Of a DNA stretch of 64,000 nt, positions 16,658 through 28,359 are shown one piece after another; position 1 is the stretch's first letter, and each line of letters opens with the position of its first letter. The stretch comes from Bacteroidota bacterium. GTDB taxonomy: Bacteria > Bacteroidota > Bacteroidia > J057 > JADKCL01. The stretch lies in the NCBI GenBank assembly GCA_016718825.1, contig JADKCL010000009.1:124001-188000 (forward strand). Direction: 5' to 3'. The notes under the pieces are model-generated. The model worked only from the letters and a program-made list of their open reading frames with translations. It had not been told where the DNA came from and ran no database searches. The translations under genes were made by a program, and so were the position numbers.

Positions 16658-17398
16658 ATGAAGATTAAATTTGCAGTGCTCGTTTGGGCTTTGATCATGG
16701 TTGGGTGCAATGCCCCAAATGTAACGGACGGACAAATGGCGAATGCGCAGGATTCTCTCAATCCGAAGGATTTTGCTGTTTATCAAGGTTTTGACGTAGA
16801 GGGCTATTACGGCAAAATTCAAACGATTGGTTGTTCCCCGGTGCAGTTGGAAGTGCAAAGGGCGGCTTTGGACTTTTGGTTTGAAACGAGTGCCAACTTG
16901 CTCAATGAACCGAGGTTCTTCAGTATTTATGCCTTTCAGGGTGTGAATGCCTACAGGGATACGCTAGGAGCCTACTTTGCAGGAAGATTTGCACCTGCGT
17001 CAGAGCAGTATGACTACTACTGGATGGGTCGTTATACTGATCGTGCCAAGAAGGAAATCCTTGGCGAGGTTCCATGCGAGGTAGTCACGCCCGAAAAGTG
17101 TAAGGACTTTGGCAATTATTATCACCTCAAGAATGAAGACCAGCAAATCTGCGACAAATGGCGGAATGCAGCCAAAACCTGCTTAGACGTTTGGTTCCAT
17201 TGCCCTGGTGCGACTTACTTCGAATCTGGTGTACCTGTAATGGATGGAGAGGCGGCAATGGTTCCGCTGCAGTTGTATCAGGCGACCTATGATAGCAATG
17301 GTATCGTCACGCGTTTTGACAAATGTCGTTTGGTCAACCTCAGCTTTGTATTGGTCAAGGAGGAATGGATGTTTGACCATCGCGAATTTCTGGATTGA
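16658..17398 (+). CDS. Immunity-type lipoprotein, intact paralogue
   Basis: 246 residues with signal peptide and lipobox ALIMVGC (Cys17). It is the intact homologue of the interrupted gene at 15712, sharing the same length, the DFWxET region and the DKWRN...CLDVWFH region, with several conserved cysteines in the mature part that may form disulphides. No known family recognised. Its position after the lysozyme-peptidase effector and the presence of two copies suggest a periplasmic inhibitor of that effector; this is inferred. Confidence 0.65.
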   Translation: MKIKFAVLVWALIMVGCNAPNVTDGQMANAQDSLNPKDFAVYQGFDVEGYYGKIQTIGCSPVQLEVQRAALDFWFETSANLLNEPRFFSIYAFQGVNAYRDTLGAYFAGRFAPASEQYDYYWMGRYTDRAKKEILGEVPCEVVTPEKCKDFGNYYHLKNEDQQICDKWRNAAKTCLDVWFHCPGATYFESGVPVMDGEAAMVPLQLYQATYDSNGIVTRFDKCRLVNLSFVLVKEEWMFDHREFLD

Positions 17399-18116
17399 CT
17401 GTTGGCAAATGGTAGGAACACAGTATGGAAATCCTGGATTCGGAGTGTCAAGCAAGCCCGCGGACCAGAGAATGGGTTTAGTTCTGCCTCCCGGTCGGAT
17501 TCGATTCCAGCGGTAGAGGCAAATGATTTCATTGGAAACCTAATGTCCTTTGAAGTGTATCGTGATCGTTACCATGAAAGAACTACATGTTTCATCGAAT
17601 GCCTTGCTATTGCAAGTAATTTCGACCTTTGGATACCTTGGAATTTTTGCTCTTTTGCAAGTGAACAGCGGTGGAACGCGGGGCCCCAGCAGCCCAAGTC
17701 AAATTGGATAACTTTCACCCAACGGCTCAGTGGCCCGATGGATACCGTCGAGGGCGCCTCCCGAATGTTCCGCTTAAGGAAGGCCGTTTTCACACATATA
17801 TATAAGGTGTCGGTTGCTTCAGAGAGAAATTATAAAAATGAGCCTACTTTTTGGCGGGAAAAGCGCGGCAAGTGCTTCAAAATCCCTTGATTCAACATGT
17901 CCAATGGCTGCACAGGCGCAGGTTTTTCGGTTGGCAACGAAATTTTCACGCTGCCATGTAAGCAATCCACCAAAAATTCAGATGGGTAGGTTCCTTCTTT
18001 CGTGAGAACTGTTATCTTTGCCTTGTTGCGGGTGTTATGCCCACAGCTGTCTATGGTCAGTTTTTCAGGGTAGTCAAGGCGGCTTGCCGCGAGAAGAGAA
18101 TAAAACTTAACGTACT
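17399..18116. other. Intergenic region, no convincing gene
   Basis: About 720 bases separate the effector island from the surface-protein genes. A 162-codon frame at 17402-17890 begins with TTG and has an unnatural composition. A short frame at 17838-18005 begins with ATG and reads MSLLFGGKSAASASKSL, with a plausible AT-rich leader, but is only 55 codons long; it could be the start of a decayed gene. Confidence 0.4.
18013..18020 (+). promoter_or_regulatory. -7 promoter element
   Basis: TATCTTTG matches the Bacteroidota -7 consensus TAnnTTTG exactly. No good TTTG is seen at the usual distance upstream. It lies about 100 bases before the lamin-tail gene. Confidence 0.4.
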
Positions 18117-19775
18117 ATGTTTTTGAACATGAGAAAATCGATTACACTTCTTTTGCTGTTGCTGGGTTTTGGAATGGGCGCTTCCGCGGTGAAGGGGCAG
18201 GTGTGGAGTATCGCACTTACGGAGGTAATGTATCGTTCGCCAGCCGTTCCCGATTCTTTGGAGTTTATCGAGATCGTAACATTAGAGCTTTTTCAAGAGT
18301 TTGAATCAGTATTCTTTTACTGCTGGAGTTGTGTTTTCAATTTCCGAACGTAATCTTCCCCCGGAAAGTTTGCCATTGTTGCAAAGATACGGTGGCCTTC
18401 AAAAACGTTTTTGGTCCGATGCCCTTTCTGTTCCAATGGGATTCTGGTGATTTGGATGATGCCGGTGAATTAGTGGAATTAAGACAAGATTTTCGACAGT
18501 TACTCAATTTACTTATTCCCCAAATGCACCATGGCCAACACAAGGAAATGGGCAGGGATACTCCATCAATTATTGCGACCAAACCATTCTTCAAGACTAT
18601 GGACCTGCGTGGGAACCTGCTGGAACTCCAACGGGAATCTTTATCGGAGGACAGCAAATTTTTGCAAATCCTGGTTCATGCTGCGCCCAAACGGATAATA
18701 CACCTCCAACGGTATTGAATTATTCTTTTGACGGCTCCAACATCGGCATCAAATTCAGTGAACCGATTGGTTATGAGTTCCATGGTGCAGGTATCACTAG
18801 CTATTACTACACGGGATTGCCGCTTGGAAACTCAACTTTGATCCCTCCGAATGATTCCTTTACGATACAGCTTGCGGCACCGGTTGCTCAAGGACATATT
18901 GACACGCTCCATATTGGAGCGGTTCAAGACACAGCTTGCAATGCAATGGCCCAATTGATATTGTTCTAACCTACAATACCTTAAGCGATCCACTAGAGGT
19001 ATCTGAGATTATGTATGATGGGCTATCTGGAAGTATTGTTGGAATCGATAGCATGCTCTTTGTAGAATTTGTCAATCCAGGCCCATCTAGTCGCCCGATT
19101 GGTGGCTTGCATGTAACTGGTCAAATTGACGTTGTGCTTCCTGAACTAACACTAGCAGTCGGCGAACGTATCGTTTTGGCAAGGTTTCCCGAGTTGATTG
19201 AGCGCTTCTTTCAAATCGACGGTAACGTCTTTTTCTGGAACGCAGGGTCAATCAACGATGCGACTGGCCATTTCCGTTTGACAAATACCGCAGGTGTAAT
19301 AATAGATTCACTTACATTTTCTAATTTGAGTCCTTGGCCCACTGGCGCTAACGCAACAGGTAGGAGCATAGTTGTTTGCGACCCATCCCAGGATAACAGT
19401 ATCGGAAGCAACTGGGTAGAAAGTTCCACCATTATAGATTCTGTTGGTATATGGTATGGAGCAAACATCCCTGGGCCAATTTGGGCAAGCCCTGGACGAG
19501 CCAATTGCCGTTTGGTTGCAGTCGACAATGCTGAGGTGATAGCTACCAAGATTTATCCGAATCCTTTCTATTCCACTTTTGAGATTGAGACGAAGTCAAC
19601 GGGTTTGGTTTCGGCCTTGATTACCGATGCAATGGGTCGAAATATCAAAATAGCATCCCTGGTCGACGGTTATGCCAAAGTGGATCTCGCTTCACAGCCG
19701 CCGGGTATCTACTTCGTAAGCCTTATCGACCAAGATGGTAGGGTCCTCAATGTAAAGAAGCTGATCCATTATTAA
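18117..19775 (+). pseudogene. Lamin-tail-domain surface protein with type A sorting domain, several frameshifts
   Basis: The gene starts with a signal peptide (RKSITLLLLLLGFGMGASA). Coding signal then passes through at least four frame changes, near 18275, 18443, 18500 and 18945. Reading across them gives a first lamin-tail domain (LTEVMYRSPAVPDSLEFIEI, then YSFTAGVVFSIS and PWPTQGNGQGYSINYC), a Big-like segment, and a second lamin-tail domain (VSEIMYDGLSG, MLFVEFVNPG). The last 75 residues are a T9SS type A sorting domain (KIYPNPFYSTFEIE, PPGIYFVSL). It would be exported through the outer membrane by T9SS. A strong terminator follows. Whether the shifts are real mutations or sequence errors cannot be decided here. 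Confidence 0.7.
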
Positions 19776-19789
19776 CCGCACAGGTTAGG

Positions 19790-19834
19790 GAGAATGCAAG
19801 GGTCTGTTTGATAGGGACTTGCATTCTCTTTTTT
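19790..19834 (+). terminator. Rho-independent terminator
   Basis: GAGAATGCAAG at 19790-19800 pairs perfectly with CTTGCATTCTC at 19818-19828, followed directly by six T. It sits 15 bases after the stop of the lamin-tail gene. Confidence 0.85.
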
Positions 19835-20163
19835 ATAAATCCCGATCCTAACGGAGGACGCTTCAGGTATTGGAGGTTGAAAGTTAAGCACCATCTTTAA
19901 GATTTTTTAAGACCACTGGCTTTCGTTAGGTTTAAAAACAATTGGAAGGATCTTCACTTCCGACACCATTCTGCTGAACTTGTTGACTGGGTCTGAGAGG
20001 GATAAATCGGGGATATCACTCCGAGGATGCCTCAACAATCCTGTTTTAGGTGGTCTACCTCATTCGACTAGGTTAGCCTTTAAAGGAGTACCCATCGAAT
20101 CCTATAGATTGAGCTCAGGTAATTCTCTGCATGAAAAATCGCCCGTAATTCGTAGGAACATGT
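19835..20163. other. Intergenic region, nothing recognised
   Basis: About 330 bases between the terminator and the promoter of the first giant adhesin. I see no coding frame with natural composition and no RNA gene. Confidence 0.5.
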
Positions 20164-20196
20164 TTTGGAAAATAGGCGACAAAGTTGCTATCTTGT
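20164..20196 (+). promoter_or_regulatory. Possible promoter of the first giant adhesin
   Basis: TTTG at 20164-20167, a 21-base spacer, and TATCTTGT at 20189-20196, which resembles TAnnTTTG with two mismatches. It lies about 37 bases before ATG 20233. Confidence 0.4.
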
Positions 20197-20232
20197 AAGT
20201 TGAAAAATGAGTCAGAAAAATTGGCATGTGCT

Positions 20233-23200
20233 ATGTTAAGAATCGGCAATATAGATAGGCTGGGATCTCGGAGAAGTGTTGGCTTTGCCTTGCTAATGTT
20301 TTGTATTCTAGATATTTCTTATGGCCTAAAGGCTCAACTGCCTGGAAACGTAACCATTTCTAACATTACCAACTGGCTGAAACCAGAGTCAGCAAGCTGT
20401 TTACTCGAAGGATGTAACGTGACAAGCATCACCTCTGTGTTGCCAGTGGCTACGGAAAGGGATGGCACTTCAGGAATCAACGGCCCTGGTACTGTCACCT
20501 TTCGAAATGGAATTTTGAACTTCAATCCATCTATTCGAACAAGAAATAACGATTGGGTTGGGATCCAAAGAAACACAGCGGCACCGAAGATCCAAAATAG
20601 CTTCACCAGCTTCGTTGTTTTCAATACGGCCGTTTTGGATAGTCAACCAGGTCAGTGGTTTCAAGGTCGTTCCTTGATTGGTGCAGAACACGATGGAGAT
20701 CAGAACGACTTTGGCGTAACCTTTGCAAATGGGAAGTTGAAGTATGCCCACGAGGACAACAGTGATGTTTATTCCATGCAACCTCAATCAATATATGCGG
20801 ATGGCAAAAACCATCTCTTGACTATTTATCATGAAAAGGGTACTGCGGCGGGTGACTCTACCGTAATGTACCTTGATGGTAGGCTGATTGCAGCAGATGA
20901 TATGCTCGATGATGCAATGAGTATGGACTCCATTTTTTTCGGGAGTAACCTTGGTCATACAGCGGGAATGGCATTGGATGCTGACTTTGGGGATATCCTT
21001 TTTTACGATGCGAAGGTTGCTGGTTTCAATCGCGACCGTATCGAGACCTATCTAGCCCTGAAGTATGGAATCACCCTTGGTCACCACTACAAGTTGCTTG
21101 CTGGGGCTGGCAATATCAATCTTTATGCCATTGACCCAATCTTCCAGCAAGGAATAATTGGAGTTGGCAAATGCAGCGCGACTTTGTTGGACCAAAGAGT
21201 ATCTGAGTCCGTAAGCACTCCTGGTTTGAAGCTATTCTATGGATCTCAAGTCCCAGTCCTTATCGCCGCCATACAGCAACAACAAACTAGCTTTCCGGTC
21301 ATTGCAACAGACAACGTTTTCAAATTGTTGGCCATGATGGGGGTGGTGTCACTTTTCCCAGCCCTTCAATGGCGTGCCAAACTAACGTTTGGGAAGAACA
21401 TTTAAGGTAGCCGATTCCAACGCAGGGACGGTCACACTTTTCTTCCCCCTTCAACTTTCACAGGCTTAGGAAATATCACAACTCCCGGACCATACTATCT
21501 AGTCTACGGGAAAGATCCGCAGTTTGGGATCGGTGAAACATTTGTGCCATTAATTCCGAGGACAGGTTTGTCAAACGATTACTATGTTCACATCGATTTC
21601 CCCAACAACGACTCGACATTCTTTACAATTGTAAGAGGAACCAATGCCTTTGCTGCACCAGGAGGGGTTGCCAAGGGTTTAGAGCTTTGGCTTGATGGTG
21701 GGAAAGGTATCCCGGCAGGCCCAAGTGTGAACGCGTGGAACGACCAAAGTGGCAATGATCACAACACCGCATGTTCCTGTACTGGTATTTCTGGCTTGTC
21801 AACGGCAATTGGTAAGAAATTGAATTATCGTCCTTTTGTGGAAGCATCTGCATTGGATCGAATTTGGAAGACCAGCAATTTGTTTCAGGGAAAGACGGTC
21901 TTCATCGTTGCAAATGCAAAACAGGGTGGGGCTTCCCAAAATGGACTATTCGGTTTCGAATCCTTGCGATATCCCAATCGGAATTTCTATTTAGGAGGTT
22001 TCATAGCTACTGAACGATTTGACTCTATGAATGTTGCGGAGGTCATCGTGTATGACAATACCCTTGCTGGAGCTGGTAACAACGCTTTTGAGCGTGTAGA
22101 GAGCTATTTGGCCGTCAAGTATGGTCTGACGCTTACACATAAATACAGGATGAGCGATTGGGATGGTGTCGCCAACGTGGATATCTATGACCCTGCTACC
22201 TATCCATTTGACATTGCGGGCATTGGGCGCGATGATAATGGTCGCCTGTACCAACGGCAAGGAAAAACATCAGATGTAGATTCATTGGTTTCATTGGCAT
22301 TGGGGTCGCATTTTTTGTATGATACGTTAAACAGCAATCCCATCGTTTCGGACAAGAATTTTATCATGACTGGCCATGACGGCGGAGATATCTCATGTTG
22401 GAGCACCAATGAAATTTCCGTCGCAGGGAAAAGAGGCATCTACCGTCGGGTTGCAAGAGAATGGAAGTTGCAGAAGACAGCTGGATGGGGACCTGAACAG
22501 GTAGAATTTCGCGTTTTGGCTGATAATCCAAACGCCAACCTTCCTTCTTTGCCAGTTGGTGCCTCATTTGTGCTGATTACTGACAACGACAACAATTTCC
22601 GTGATGGAAATTCAGTTGCCCATCCGATGACGTTAAGCTCACCTGGCGTCTATACTGTGACCTTGCCGACTTCCACTTTTCCTGGTCCTGTAAATTTCTT
22701 TACGATTGGTACCGAGATGGACTCCGTCTTGCTTGGCAAGCCGATCAAGTGTGTTGGAAACACCTTTAAGGTTTTTGGCTCTCGGTTGGGGGACGTATGT
22801 ACGGAACTAAAACTCAGTGACGGTGCCAACAACTATTTTGGCGTATCAGGCCCTGCGGTTACTGACACAACATTCTTCATTGCAAGCAATTTACCGGGCG
22901 GTTGCGTGGATACGCTTCTTTGGAGAATTCCTTTGGTAGCTAACCCCTCAAACTTTGACCTGCTGGTGGATACGACGACGGGCGCATCTGGCTGCAATTC
23001 AACCGTAATTGCTTCCAATATTGACAATGCTCGCAATCTGGTTGACTCGATTTTGGTTGATTCCAGTGAATTGGCAAATATTTCTTGGCCTGGAGACTCA
23101 ATTTACTGCGCCAATGGGCCAAATGTTCTCCCCATTATTGGTACCGGAACTACTGTTGGTTTGTTTAGCCTGATCGGAGGTCCACTAGTTGGTACTCCTA

Positions 23201-26200
23201 ACCTCCTAATGCCTAACAATAATACTGGTGGTTTGCTTGTCCATTCGGGATCCGTAGGAACGCATACAATAAGATATGTTACTAACGGAACATTTCTATG
23301 CAAGGATACCGCAATTGCCACCATCAAAATCAGACCCGTCACCACACCGACGATTTCCTATGTGGGATCGCCGTACTGCGGTGGCAATCCGTTCTCGGAT
23401 CCTGCGGTAATTTCCGGGACTGCCGGAGGTACCTTTTCGTCCGCTCCCGGATTGGTATTTAGCAATACGTCAACGGGGGTTGTGGACTTGCCCGCTTCTG
23501 CGCCAGGCACTTATACCATCTTTTACAATCCCCATGTGGACTCCTGTGCCAACGTTGCCTCCACGACCATCGTGATCAACGCGCCGGAAAGAGCCTATTT
23601 TGATTATCCAGACTCGGTATTGTGCTTAGGAGCCGCCCAAGAATTGCCCTCCATCCAGTATCTTCCTTCCTCTGGTTCGTTTACACGCATCGCAGGAGCG
23701 GGTACACTCAACGTGGATCCCAATACAGGTGCGATCAACTTGGGAACTTCATCTGCTGGATTCTACTATGTCCAATACGGCGGCATTTCCGGTACATGTA
23801 CCTACACTGCAGTTGATTCCTTCCGCATCAAAGCCCCAACCGATGCCACTTTTAACCTCGCCAACGATACGCTTTGCCTCAATGATCCGGCGTTTATTCC
23901 AGCACGGACCGATCCGAATGGCTACTTCACGAGCTTCAACAACTTGATCGGGATTCTCGTGGATTCGTTGACTGTAAATCCAGCGGCAAGTACGCCGGGG
24001 GGGCCCTATGAGCTTGTTTACATTGTACCCGATACTTTTTGTTCGGATACATTCTCGCTGCCCTTGTTTTTTAGAGGAGTGGCCGCAGCGAACTTGACCT
24101 ACTCAGACACGGTGCTCTGCGAAAATGAGCCGAATATTTTCCCCGTGTTCCAATCTGGCGTGGCAGGCGGTTCATTTTTCTCTACCAATGGAGCCATTTT
24201 TGTGGATTCGTTGACGGGGGAGTTGGACATCTCGCTCACACCGGTCGGCCCGAACTACAACGTATTTTACGTAGTTCCGGATCCAAGCTGTCCCGATACC
24301 GTGCTTGCTGCAACGATCGACATCGATTCGATACCGACACCCGATTTCTCGATCCTCGTGGACAGCATTTGCCAGAATTCGGGATTCTATGAAATTGATG
24401 TCCACCGCATCAGCAATTACAGCTTTTCCTTGTTTATCGGCGCCAATCAGGTACCGGGTGCGATCGTCGGGGATTCGATCAACATCGATATCCTTCCTGC
24501 GGGTGGCCCTTACATGATTCAAAACATTCAGACGACTACGGTTTGTAGCGATACCGCCTACGATTACCTTACCGTCGTGGAGCAGGATTCGGCGGGGATC
24601 ATTTTTGCGCCGAATATCATTTGTCTCAATGACAACGACCCCTTCCCTTTGATTACGGGCGATGGGGGTGGTGTGTATTCGCTCGGACTTTCGCCGTCGT
24701 TTGTAGCTGTCGATCCTGACTCTGGTATCATGACCTTGGACACCAACATGGTACTGGGTATCTATTGGGTCGTGTATCAAACGACTGGTTTGTGTTCGGA
24801 CATAGACTCGGCATTTGTGGATATCCGCAACAACCTCTCTGCACAATATGATTACTTGGCCATCGAGTACTGTCAAGCAGATACGTTTCCGATCAGTCCG
24901 GAACCTGGCTTTGCGAGTGGAGGCGTTTTTGAAGCGGATACAACGGGCTTGGTCTGGATCGATAGCATTGCTGGTATTTTTGATCCGCATGCCTCCGCCC
25001 CCGGCACCTACCTTGTAGAATACAACATCAGCAGCGCGGGAGCCTGCGAAGCGGTGTGGACGGACCGGGTCACAATTGTAGAAAAGGACACCCTGACAAC
25101 GCTGACCTATGTGGGAAGCCCCTACTGTCCGTCAGATCCAGACCCTGACCCTATTTTGACCCATAGTGCGGATTCGATGGGATTGTACTCAGGTACGGGG
25201 GTTTATTTCTCCGATCAAGACCGCGGTATCATTTCTTTGGCGGCCACCTTGCCTGACACGTACGTGGTCGAGTTTGCAAAGCGTACCGTGTGTAGAGAAG
25301 TGTTTACCTTCCCGATCCGGATCAAGCCCGCCGCAGTAGCACAGTTCGGCTATCGAAACTCTGTTTATTGTATCGGACCAGATAGTTTGTTGCCACTTTT
25401 TGTCTCGAGTCCAGGAGGTTCATTCGTCGGCATTCCTGATTCCTTGGGTGACAATATGACGATTGATCCATTGACGGGGGCCATTGACTTGTTTGCGACC
25501 TCGCCTGGCACTTACCAAGTCAATTATACAATTCCGCCATCAGGGCAGATATGTGGCGGTACGGGGACATTTGCCTTACGAATTTTACCGCAGCCGACTG
25601 GGATCGATTTGAGCAGCAATCATCCCAACGATACGATTTGCGAAAACACATACGTACTCTTCCGCGCCTCGGGAGCCGAATTGGTGAATTATTATCTCAA
25701 CGGCGACTCGGTTGGCTCGGGTATCGAATGGGAAGGTATCGGTTTGGACTCGGGTGACGTCGTTCAGGCGTATTTCAAGACCGCACTGGGTTGCGAGGAT
25801 TCGATCACGCGCGTGATGCACGTCTTTGACATTCCGGAAGCCACCATTTTGTCTGCGCCAACGATTCTATCGGGTACGGACTCATTGGAAATTCCGGTGG
25901 AGCTGTTTACCAATGATACTTGGCTGCAATGGGCCGTGGCGGGAATGGGCGCTGTTGAATTCAGTGCAGATACCGGAAGATCCATTATCGGAGACTCCGG
26001 CATGGTGATCCCCATCGGAAATACGGTCTTTTTGGACAGTGACATCAACCCGGCGCAGTTTACGCTGACAATCGTGCCCAAAACGTTCCTCTGTACCGGG
26101 ACGCCCGAAACGGTAACGATTCGTGTGAATCCCAATGACAAGGACGTGTTTGTGCCACAGGTGATGACCCCGGATGGCAACGGACAAAACGATACGTGGC

Positions 26201-26418
26201 TGATTCAAGTCAAAAACGGAATAGATCCTGCGCTTTACACGATTCAGTTGTTCAATTCTGCCGGCGCCTTGGTGCATACGATGACGCCGCTCAATGACCT
26301 CTTTACCGGAGACAATGCCAATGCAGGGTATCTCACAGATGGGGTTTATTGGTACCTCTTGTTGGATGAGAAAGGGGAGAAAATTGAGGCAGGTGGTCTA
26401 ACGATCAGAAGGAAATGA
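20233..26418 (+). pseudogene. Giant T9SS adhesin 1 (DUF8202-like repeats, type B sorting domain), frameshifted near its 5' third
   Basis: ATG 20233 begins a signal peptide (GFALLMFCILDISYGLKA). Three frame changes fall near 21325, 21405 and 21445; before and after them the frame is the same, and the text reads continuously across (GGGVTFPSPSMACQ, VADSNAGTVTLFF, PSTFTGLGNITTPGPYY). The N-terminal part has LamG-like segments each ending in a DUF8202-type signature (ETYLALKYGITLGHHY; ESYLAVKYGLTLTHKY). Then follow many Cys-containing repeats of about 85-100 residues (typical lines YVGSPYCGGNPFSDP and DSLTGELDIS). The last 90 residues are a gliding-motility/type B sorting domain (FVPQVMTPDGNGQNDTWLI). 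The stop overlaps the start of a PorP/SprF-like gene by four bases. Likely a cell-surface adhesin of about 2,060 residues. Confidence 0.75.
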
Positions 26419-28297
26419 GAAAGCACAACACTACTTCCGTGATGCGGTTGTCGCTCCTCTCCGGAATGGTCATGGCAGTAATGCTGATGGCGAATTACGG
26501 CTTTGGTCAGCAGCTTCGAATGTCCAATTCGTTTATATTCAATCCATATCTGGCAAATTGTGGCTCGATAGGCGTGAATAACCTGACCAATTTCTTTGTC
26601 AGCCACCAACAACGGCGGATGGCAGAGGGCACGAATTGGCGGTCGCTTTCCCAGTTCCTGAATTTCAGAAGTCAGCCACTCGGTCGTCACGGCAACTTTG
26701 CCTGGGGTGCGAATGTGAACAATGACATTGAATGGACCGAATTTCGCCTCGGCATCAACGTGACCGTGGCGGCAGCGATCATCAATACCAAGTCAATGCG
26801 GCTATCCGTCGGAGTTACCGGCGGATTTATCAACTGGGGTTCGCGGTATGACAAGGTGCGTGTGTATGACCGAACCGATGTATTGATTGCGGAACGCGGC
26901 AATTTCGGGGAATTGGATGCAGGATTTGGCGGGGAATACCGGTTCTGGAACAAGTTTTTGCGGGCTGATGTCAATGTCTTTACGCAGCAATTGCCGGGAA
27001 TGCGATTTCCAATACACTTCCGGGATTGAACATTTATCCCCACCTCTTCGGCGGCGCCGGAATTCTGTTTTCTCCGATTCACAACCTGTACATTGGCCCG
27101 CGTGTGTTTTATCGGAATATCTTCTCGCATGGCGACACGACACAGTTGGGCGCACCCTTGGATGTCGGCTTGAAGGCCGAATTTGACCGTCAGAATCTTT
27201 GGATGGGCGGGTCCTACCGTATCAATCAAGGAGCATTGACGATGGGCTTCGGGATGCGGATCGCGCAAACGGATACCGTTGGAATGCCGGACCTCGTCGG
27301 GTATTTTGTGGATATGAATGCCTCATTTGCCTTGCCGATGGGGGAGGGAGCGGTGATGGGACCTACATTTGAGTTGGGCCTGAATGTCGCGTTTGGCCGT
27401 AACCGCAAGCATCTTTACCGCCGGGATACGATTCGACCCTCAAGTGGATCATTTTGGGTGGATGATGGTCACCTGAACGACCACATGGTTGCGCGTTTGA
27501 AGCAAACTGCCCCATCCGGTCTGCAAGGGAACACGCAGGTAAGCCCCAAATCGGTGGTTTTGACCTATGAATGGGACGACAACAGTTATCAATATGTTGG
27601 GAGTACCCCTCAAAAAGCCAAAGATACCCTGATTTCGGAATTGGGCGAAGAGTGGTTGGGAACGGATGCCATTCTGGAGAATATGGTAGGGGAGGTGATC
27701 AAGGAAGCGCTCAGTCCGGATACGTTAGGGATTTCAAACCCGGATGTGCTGGAGAGGTTGAGTGGCTTGGTCTACATCGAGCTCGCCTGTCAACTGTTGG
27801 TCGATGAAGAGGAAGCAGATGATTTGGCCAAGGGCATGATGTATGAAGGCGAATTGGGGACCAACAATCGTACGAAAGATTCATTGTTGCTCAAGGTGGT
27901 GTACAACGATGCAGATACCGTGATCGGGATCGGCAAGGACCGTCAAATCACCAACTTGGAGTTGGCTTGTTTGAAACTCCATGCCATGCGCAAGAAGTTG
28001 GAATACGAGCTGAATGAAGCTTATGGAGAGAACTGGGCGGTGTATTGGGAAGGGGAGCCTTTGTCGGTGGCAAAATCGCAGGGACGCAAGGTGGTTTACC
28101 TGAAGAAGCCAAGGATTACGCCCAACCACCCGCACCAAGATGCTTTCCAAGTAAACGTGATCCGTTTGCGATTCGCAAGAGGCGAGGGAATGGACAACGA
28201 TCAAGTAGGTGTTGATCCAGAGGCAGGCGCAAAACGTCCAAAGCGGCGCAAGGATCGTGACAAGGAACGGAAGACCATCAGGGATAAGGTATATTGA
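26415..28297 (+). pseudogene. PorP/SprF-like outer-membrane protein 1 with long C-terminal extension, one frameshift
   Basis: A signal peptide is followed by the PorP/SprF pattern (SFIFNPYLANCGSIG, SHQQRRM, LGVNxN-type strands), expected to form an outer-membrane barrel that anchors or helps export the adhesin encoded just upstream. The frame breaks near 27000: LPG is followed, after a one-base shift, by NAISNTLPGLNIYPH in the other frame. The intact paralogue at 32098 has LPGNLISNRLRG at the same place, so one A is missing from a short A run. Restored length is about 627 residues, roughly twice that usual for the family. The extra C-terminal 290 residues include YEWDDNSYQYVGSTP and LELACLKLHAMRKKLEYEL. 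Confidence 0.8.
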
Positions 28298-28359
28298 TCA
28301 TGGGAGCAATGGGAAAAATCAGCGTGTTCTCAGATGGCCTTGTTGCAGGGACAGTTTCA

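Noticed and set aside
2..17398. A complete contractile injection system or T6SS locus
   Set aside because: No sheath, tube, baseplate, spike or dedicated AAA+ protein of such a system is visible; only effector- and immunity-like genes are present.
17490..17530. tRNA-like T-arm text (GGATTCGATTCCAG)
   Set aside because: The flanking bases do not form a T stem, and no acceptor, D or anticodon arms can be drawn.
17402..17890. 162-codon plus-strand frame
   Set aside because: It starts with TTG, has no ribosome-binding site or domain, and its composition is not protein-like.
24172..24990. Minus-strand frame of 272 codons, very rich in Arg, Asp and Ile
   Set aside because: It is opposite the repeat region of adhesin 1; its composition is that of an antisense translation.
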